Positions 59,862 to 64,000 of a stretch of 64,000 bases of DNA are shown one piece after another (the stretch's first letter is position 1; each line of letters starts with the position of its first letter). The stretch comes from Lysinibacillus sp. SGAir0095 (GTDB lineage: Bacteria; Bacillota; Bacilli; Bacillales_A; Planococcaceae). The notes under the pieces are model-generated. The model was given only the letters and a program-made list of their open reading frames with translations, did not search any database and was not told where the DNA came from. Made by a program: the position numbers and the translations under genes. The stretch is from the NCBI RefSeq assembly GCF_005491425.1, contig NZ_CP028083.1, forward strand, positions 1,388,001 to 1,452,000, written 5' to 3'.

Positions 59862-60688
59862 AAGATGTTTTAAAACAAGTCGATATTCCAGAAGCGACGT
59901 ATCATTATCATATAAAACTGATGGGACAAAAGGATCCAGACGAAGAATGGAAAGCCTTGATTTTAGAGACTTTCGAAAAACATAAAGGTCGATACGGCTA
60001 CCGCCGAATTCATGCCGAATTAAGAGTGCAAGGACACATAATTAATCATAAAAAGGTACAACGAATTATGGAAAACCTAGGGTTAAAATGTGTAAAATTT
60101 GTACGTAAATCACGCTATAAATCCTACAAAGGAACGGTTGGGAAAGTCGCTAAAAACCTTTTGAATCGTAGATTCAGCACACCGTATGCCCTTCAAAAAT
60201 TGGTGACTGATGTAACCGAATTTAAATGTACAGATGATGAGAAATTATATTTAAGCCCGATCATGGACTTATATAACGGTGAGATTATTGGGTTTAGTAT
60301 GTCAAAACGGCCGAGCCTAGATTTTGTGTTAGATTCACTTAAGAAATCACTTCCAATCATTCAGAAGCGTGCTGAATATCGGACAACGATTCACTCCGAT
60401 CAAGGGTGGCACTATCAACACAATACGTGGGTAAAAACATTAAGGCAGAACAAGATTTTCCAAAGCATGTCTCGTAAAGCAACATGCGCAGACAATGCGG
60501 CCATGGAGAACTTCTTCAGCATACTAAAACAGGAAATGTATTATGGGGAACAATTAATCTCTTACGAAGTACTGCAAAAGAAAATAGAAAAGTATATCAA
60601 TTATTATAATAACGATCGCATTAAACAAAAACTGGCCGGCATGAGTCCGGTAAATTACCGAAAACATGCCAGCCAATTAACTGCATAA
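59771..60688 (+). CDS. IS150-type transposase OrfB (DDE integrase domain)
   Basis: Read by -1 frameshift after AAAAAAG; it could also start at the ATG at 59921. HHIKLMG..., KHKGRYGYRRIHAELRVQGH is the HTH_21 region; the rve DDE domain has VTDVTEFKCTDDEKLYLSPI (first D), HSDQGWHYQH (second D) and NAAMENFFSILKQEMYY (E). End: INYYNNDRIKQKLAGMSPVN. All catalytic residues are present, so the element is probably active or recently so. Confidence 0.9.
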   Translation, partial: VEGFSRESKCLSRKAQAAIAFELKQEGFRLKDVLKQVDIPEATYHYHIKLMGQKDPDEEWKALILETFEKHKGRYGYRRIHAELRVQGHIINHKKVQRIMENLGLKCVKFVRKSRYKSYKGTVGKVAKNLLNRRFSTPYALQKLVTDVTEFKCTDDEKLYLSPIMDLYNGEIIGFSMSKRPSLDFVLDSLKKSLPIIQKRAEYRTTIHSDQGWHYQHNTWVKTLRQNKIFQSMSRKATCADNAAMENFFSILKQEMYYGEQLISYEVLQKKIEKYINYYNNDRIKQKLAGMSPVNYRKHASQLTA

Positions 60689-60718
60689 TAAAAACTCTAA
60701 CTTTAAGGGGTCACTACC

Positions 60719-60772
60719 TCTTTTGAATAAGGAGAGGGTCTTTCTTCATGAAAAGGGCGCGATTGCTGAGGA
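60719..60772 (+). repeat. Hairpin repeat, right half (interrupted by IS)
   Basis: TTTGAATAAGGAGAGGGTC, TTTCTTCATGAAAAGGGC and GCGATTGCTGAG. Joined with 59229-59250 it restores a GTCTTTCTTCATG-type copy. Confidence 0.8.
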
Positions 60773-60900
60773 AGTCATGTGTGTATTTTCATTTATCGAT
60801 ATATTATTAATAACACTTAGAATAAATAAAAAAATACTCTATAATAAAAAAATGACAAAGTTACAAACTATTTCACTTTGAAAAAACAAAGGAGAATTGT

Positions 60901-61218
60901 ATGCAGATCACATTATTTCTCGAAGCTAGTACTATGGAAGAAACTAAACAAATAATAAATAACTTTAAGAATTTTACTAATAGTTATGATGTAAATCTTT
61001 CTGTATCAAAAGTAGAAAAGTATTGGAAGATTGAGAATATGTATAGGACATTACTAGAAGTTGATATATTATCTAAAGCTAAGTTGAAAATGATGATGAA
61101 TAGTATTGCAAGTATATGGAAGGAACTTCCTGATGAATATTTAGCTTCCAAAACAATGGATGATTGTAAAATTTATATTCCAAATCTATATATGATAATA
61201 GTTAATTTAGCTGATTAA
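60901..61218 (+). CDS. Hypothetical protein (105 aa)
   Basis: MQITLFLEASTMEETKQIIN with NLSVSKVEKYWKIENMYRTL; strand-helix pattern of a small alpha/beta protein, no membrane segment. RBS AAAGGAG 9 bases upstream. Looks like a small immunity-type orphan, but no family is recognised. Confidence 0.6.
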   Translation: MQITLFLEASTMEETKQIINNFKNFTNSYDVNLSVSKVEKYWKIENMYRTLLEVDILSKAKLKMMMNSIASIWKELPDEYLASKTMDDCKIYIPNLYMIIVNLAD

Positions 61219-61236
61219 TTAATTTGCATTTCTTTA

Positions 61237-61365
61237 TTTAACAATCGTGCGCAATTGTTGAAAAATATTCACTTTTTCATTTTCAAATAAAGAAGGTATT
61301 GATCCGAGAAGGAATAATACTTTTTTAATGAACTTGTTGTACTAACGGGGCAGATTAATGGAAAA
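61237..61365 (+). repeat. Hairpin stub and AACTAACG element, no gene
   Basis: TTTAACAATCGTGCGCAATTG breaks off; GTACTAACGGGGCAGATTAATG at 61340 is the leader element. No gene follows it, so this is a third empty unit and the right-hand edge of the tract. Confidence 0.6.
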
Positions 61366-61402
61366 AGCAATTAAAAATTGCCAAATTCAATTCTATTATC
61401 GA

Positions 61403-61537
61403 GGAATTACGCAGAATTAGAATTTCCTAATATGGTAATTCCGCATTTTCCTAAATTATATCAAGTTGTAATTTGTAAAATTTCGCTTAAAAAAGGGCAA
61501 AATACCTCCTGAAGCAACCCGTCCTAGGTGAGAACGG
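61403..61537. terminator. Two hairpins
   Basis: GGAATTAC..GTAATTCC (61404-61444) with inner AGAATTAGAA.TTCCTAAT, and AACCCGT-CCTAGGTGAGA-ACGGGTT (61516-61541). Probably terminators for the plus-strand tract and the small minus-strand peptides. Confidence 0.55.
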
Positions 61538-61601
61538 GTTAGCTTACTGAGATAATAAAATTAAATAGCTAAATTGTTACTTTATATTCCTTCATCTGTA
61601 G

Positions 61602-61661
61602 CTAGGTTGTGTCTTTCTCCACCCATAAAACTGCATGACCTCTTTTGATCATATACATCAT
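61602..61661 (-). CDS. Possible 19-aa peptide
   Basis: MMYMIKRGHAVLWVEKDTT with GAAAGGTGGGAATTGAA ahead of it. It lies just downstream of the YrzI-type gene in the same direction, which suggests a third member of a small-peptide operon. Very short, so speculative. Confidence 0.3.
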   Translation of the reverse strand: MMYMIKRGHAVLWVEKDTT

Positions 61662-61698
61662 TTCAATTCCCACCTTTCATGTTATTTAACGAACAAAA

Positions 61699-61839
61699 TT
61701 AATATTGACGAAAATGATTTTCTATTTTTCTTCGATTCTCTTCAAAGATTTTTTTCGCATTTTCATTATGAAGTGCTTCCTCAAGAGAAATCTCACGTTT
61801 TCTAATAGTTATCGTGAGAAAAAAAATGTTAAATGTCAT
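61699..61839 (-). CDS. yrzI: YrzI family small protein
   Basis: A 46-residue protein MTFNIFFLTITIRKREISLE followed by EALHNENAKKIFEENRRKI. The opening FNIFFLT.TI.KR..SLEEA is the family signature. These small proteins occur in spore-formers, often with several tiny reading frames per transcript. RBS AAGGAGGTGATTATAA is ideal. Function unknown. Confidence 0.8.
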   Translation of the reverse strand: MTFNIFFLTITIRKREISLEEALHNENAKKIFEENRRKIENHFRQY

Positions 61840-61879
61840 TTATAATCACCTCCTTAAATTACCCTGGAAAATGAAAAAA

Positions 61880-61951
61880 ACCGTAGAGAGACTCCCCTAC
61901 GGTGAAAAAAGGCACAAAAATACCGCAGGGGCACACTTCTCCCTGCGGTAT
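61880..61951. terminator. Two strong hairpins
   Basis: ACCGTAG-AGAGACTCCC-CTACGGT (61882-61905) and TACCGCAGGG-GCACACTTCT-CCCTGCGGTA (61921-61950). They lie between the 30-aa peptide and YrzI, so they may attenuate or process the transcript, not just end it. Confidence 0.7.
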
Positions 61952-61975
61952 GGGTATGCTTATTTAAAAAAAAAC

Positions 61976-62068
61976 TTAAGCGATCCATTCCGATCTGGTC
62001 GAATGTGTAATTTTCATTTTTGATGAAGTTGTAACTACCTGTGAATTTAATTTAACGATAACGATCAT
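61976..62068 (-). CDS. Possible 30-aa peptide
   Basis: MIVIVKLNSQVVTTSSKMKI plus THSTRSEWIA; AAGGAGGTCGAATGAA upstream of the ATG is a strong RBS. A three-codon frame (ATG AAA TGA) overlaps just before it. Positioned upstream of YrzI in the same direction, with two hairpins between. Confidence 0.4.
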   Translation of the reverse strand: MIVIVKLNSQVVTTSSKMKITHSTRSEWIA

Positions 62069-62384
62069 TTCATTCGACCTCCTTAAGAATTTTTTGTTTA
62101 CTTTGTAAGTATATCCACCTTTAAGTTGTTTGTAAACATTTTTTTCTAATTTTTTCTAATTGTGCCAATGACTAGAAAAATTCTTTGCAGCTTTACATTA
62201 TTAGTTACCTAATTTTTCGGGGGAGCAAATAGAAAATATAGAAGAATTAAAGCAAAAAAACAAAATTCTTGAATTCAAATCCAATTACCTACAGAAAAGA
62301 ATCCTCTTTAAAAAGTTAAAAAAGTGTTGTATTAATATGAACTCAATATCTTTTAGATAATGCTGATAAGAAGTAAATACCAAT

Positions 62385-62774
62385 TTATTTATCCTTTGTT
62401 TTTTCATATAACTTTATTTTCTTATTCAGTAGATCTTTGCCCCAAACTTGCATTGCTTCTAATACAGGTATAAACTTTTGCCCGAGCTCTGTTAATGAAT
62501 ACTCTACTTTTGGGGGTACAACTTTATAAACTTCTCTGTGGACAAGCTCATCCTCTTCCAGCTCTCTTAATTGTCTTGTTAAGATTCCCTTAGAGATACC
62601 AGGTAACATCCTCAATAATTCATTAAACCGAATCATTTCATTTTGGCTTAAATGCCACAAAATCACAATTTTCCATCTGCCTGCAATGGCATTTTGGGTA
62701 ACTGTTAATGGGCAAATTTCTTTCTGCAGTCCTTCGGAGATGGTTTCATCTTGATAATTAAAACGCGCCATCAT
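62385..62774 (-). CDS. HxlR family transcriptional regulator
   Basis: A 129-residue winged-helix regulator: CPLTVTQNAIAGRWKIVILW, FNELLRMLPGISKGILTRQL and HREVYKVVPPKVEYSLTELG with QKFIPVL. The Cys in EICPLT is at the position used for redox or electrophile sensing in HypR/YodB relatives. RBS AAAGGAGGAAGT. It is divergent from the NAD(P)-binding protein it probably represses. Confidence 0.9.
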   Translation of the reverse strand: MMARFNYQDETISEGLQKEICPLTVTQNAIAGRWKIVILWHLSQNEMIRFNELLRMLPGISKGILTRQLRELEEDELVHREVYKVVPPKVEYSLTELGQKFIPVLEAMQVWGKDLLNKKIKLYEKTKDK

Positions 62775-62910
62775 ACTTCCTCCTTTATCTTTAGGTACTA
62801 TTTTTATGACTAGATTATTAAATTGTGCCTACTTACATAAATCTCTCTTTAGAAATAGTATAGGGAATAGATATAAAAATCAAAAATAACACTGCAGTGG
62901 AGGAGATTAT

Positions 62911-63780
62911 ATGAAAGTTTTAGTAACTGGAGCAAATGGAAATCTAGGCTCTCAAATTGTTGAGTCGTTACTTACCAAATTAGCCGTGGGAGAAATCATT
63001 ATTGGAGTACGTGATCTCAAGTCAGAAAAAGCACTAAAGTTTAAGGAGCAAGGCTTAGAAGTACGCGTAACGGATTTTGAAAAACAAGAAACGTTACTTA
63101 ATGCGTTTATAGATGTGGATCGTTTATTCATCATATCGACATTTGGTGATTTTGAAACATTGATGCATCAACATACAAATGCTGTTGAGGCGGCCAAGGC
63201 TACAGGTGTAAAATCAATTGTTTATCCAAGTGTTACACGTGCAGAAGGGAATGACTTCTACCTAGCAGGCATGCATAGGGCACGTGAAGTAGCAATTATT
63301 GAATCAGGAATTCCTTATGTGATTTTACGTAATAACTGGTATATAGAAAACGAACTCGGAACAATTCATGGCTGTATGGCAGGTGCTCCTTGGGTAACTT
63401 CTGCAGGGGAAGGGAAAATCGGTTGGGTATATCGACCAGATTTAGCTGAAGCAGCAGCAAATGTTTTAGTAGGTGAAATTTACGAAAATAAAATTTATGA
63501 ACTTTCTGGTGAAAATTTAACACAACAGCAATTTGTGGATACTTTAAATGAAGTAACGGGCAAAGAGGTGTCTTTATTAGCAGTAGACGATGCTTCTTAT
63601 GAAGAAATGTTAAAAGGGGTTGGCGTACCTGAAGCTTACCTTCCAATGTTAGTAGCGACTCAAAAAGGAATTCGTGAAGGCGGCTTAGAATCAAAACATA
63701 GCGATTTAAATTACTTATTAAACCGTCAAGCGACTTCATTAAAACAAGCACTGACAAATTTATTAGTTGATGCGAATTAG
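62911..63780 (+). CDS. NmrA-type NAD(P)H:quinone oxidoreductase (QorB/YtfG-like)
   Basis: A 289-residue Rossmann protein: VLVTGANGNLGSQIVESLLT has the GxxGxxG loop, followed by FIISTFGDFETLMHQHTNAV, SIVYPSVTRAEGN and LRNNWYIEN. This matches the SDR/NmrA quinone reductase group. The HxlR gene next to it suggests induction by quinones or electrophiles. RBS GTGGAGGAG. A terminator follows. Confidence 0.88.
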   Translation: MKVLVTGANGNLGSQIVESLLTKLAVGEIIIGVRDLKSEKALKFKEQGLEVRVTDFEKQETLLNAFIDVDRLFIISTFGDFETLMHQHTNAVEAAKATGVKSIVYPSVTRAEGNDFYLAGMHRAREVAIIESGIPYVILRNNWYIENELGTIHGCMAGAPWVTSAGEGKIGWVYRPDLAEAAANVLVGEIYENKIYELSGENLTQQQFVDTLNEVTGKEVSLLAVDDASYEEMLKGVGVPEAYLPMLVATQKGIREGGLESKHSDLNYLLNRQATSLKQALTNLLVDAN

Positions 63781-63799
63781 ATGATGTACTAAATTAATA

Positions 63800-63835
63800 A
63801 AGTGCCAGTTTTTTTGGGACTGGCACTTATTACTT
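63800..63835 (+). terminator. Terminator
   Basis: AAGTGCCAGT-TTTTTTGGG-ACTGGCACTT, a 10-bp stem. Confidence 0.85.
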
Positions 63836-63894
63836 TTGTATAAAACATCTTAGACTACCTTCTTTTACTAAAGAATCACACGCTAAGAAGAAAG

Positions 63895-64000
63895 TTATTG
63901 TTGATGCCTATAATCAAATTTTTCATGAGGAACTTTTAAGGTATACCCATTAATTACCACTTTGTTGGTATCTATCCATTGTATGTCTGCAGTCTCTTCA
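63895..64000 (-). CDS. DUF5412-like protein, C-terminal end (partial)
   Basis: The last 34 residues of a minus-strand gene that enters from the right: EETADIQWIDTNKVVINGYT followed by LKVPHEKFDYRHQQ. The pattern IQWID.N.V.ING..L.V....YDYR is that of the DUF5412 end. The rest lies outside the window. Confidence 0.55.
   Translation of the reverse strand, partial: EETADIQWIDTNKVVINGYTLKVPHEKFDYRHQQ

Larger units (their letters stand above)
59251..60718 (+). mobile_element. IS3-family (IS150-type) insertion sequence, intact
   Basis: 1468 bp with imperfect terminal inverted repeats GGTACTGCACCCCAAAAGTT (left) and GGTAGTGACCCCTTAAAGTT (right, inverted), flanked by a 3-bp duplication TCT (59248-59250 and 60719-60721). 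Contains OrfA and OrfB joined by an A6G slippery site. A palindrome of CCCCAAAAGTTAG and CTAACTTTTGGGG lies next to the left end. Confidence 0.9.

Noticed and set aside
12385-61365. Hairpin repeats as a CRISPR array
   Set aside because: Spacing is hundreds to thousands of bases with genes between, repeats are too long and variable, and no cas gene is present.
12385-61365. Hairpin repeats as simple rho-independent terminators
   Set aside because: Some may terminate transcription, but the conserved primary sequence including the spacer, the shared flanks and the tandem copies go beyond what termination requires.
61814-62023. Plus-strand frame across the YrzI locus
   Set aside because: It is antisense to YrzI and reads through two strong hairpins.

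Overview
The window is low-GC Gram-positive DNA from an endospore-forming member of the Bacillales. A Planococcaceae/Bacillaceae genome of the Lysinibacillus-Psychrobacillus type is my inference; no rRNA or marker gene is present to prove it. Supporting genes are an Amj-type lipid II flippase, two Spo0E-like phosphatases, a YrzI-type small peptide, a B. subtilis-type PurR operator, a YwaC/RelP-type alarmone synthetase, a WapI-like immunity protein, and TTG/GTG starts with strong GGAGG ribosome binding sites. No tRNA, rRNA or CRISPR array was seen.

Layout. 1-11.4 kb: ordinary chromosomal genes (LytR-CpsA-Psr protein, Amj, secreted lipoprotein nuclease, NCS2 purine permease with divergent LysR, PNPOx-like stress protein, DUF1801, DUF2750, PAS-GGDEF-EAL protein, Spo0E-like). 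11.4-24 kb: mostly small plus-strand orphan genes separated by a hairpin repeat, interrupted by a Ca2+ antiporter and a divergent EamA/flavin reductase/LysR locus. 24-28.2 kb: PurR-controlled NCS2 permease, phospholipase D-like protein and gene remnants. 28.3-34.4 kb: a second orphan-gene and hairpin tract. 34.6-39.1 kb: an ECF sigma/PadR-like/FtsW-like operon with an ECF-type promoter, a group II intron relic, and a PadR/DUF1048 operon. 39.1-48.5 kb: IS relic, TetR/YhgE-like pair, two-component system, membrane protein with a 24-codon leader, metallophosphoesterase, alarmone synthetase, and an NmrA/TetR pair. 49-61.3 kb: a third orphan-gene and hairpin tract with an intact IS3-family (IS150-type) element. 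61.5-64 kb: tandem small peptides including YrzI, an HxlR/NAD(P)-binding pair, and a partial gene.

The dominant unexplained feature is a dispersed repeat of about 70-90 bp, with some 35 full or partial copies that all read in the same direction. Its plan is an outer arm CAACAATCTGGC, an inner hairpin GCGC(A/G)TTTCTT-GAATA-AAGAA.TGCGC, a spacer CTTTTTC.TTATAGG, and a closing arm GGGCCAGATTGTTGAATAAC. A second shared module lies between many hairpins and the next gene: an extended -10 like sequence (TATGTTAAAAT), a conserved leader, and a small inverted repeat AACTAACGgGGC..TTTAGTT. A version of that small inverted repeat also follows several stop codons. The units in between carry single small plus-strand genes (WapI-like, DUF4304, CPCC cysteine-rich, DUF3885, Nudix, GrpB, nucleotidyltransferase, small membrane proteins) or their wrecks. 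This resembles a gene-cassette array or large repeat-punctuated accessory tract; no recombinase is in the window, so mobility is not shown. The mobile elements (intact IS, IS relic, 49-bp IS-end-like insert, group II intron relic) all sit inside hairpin copies.
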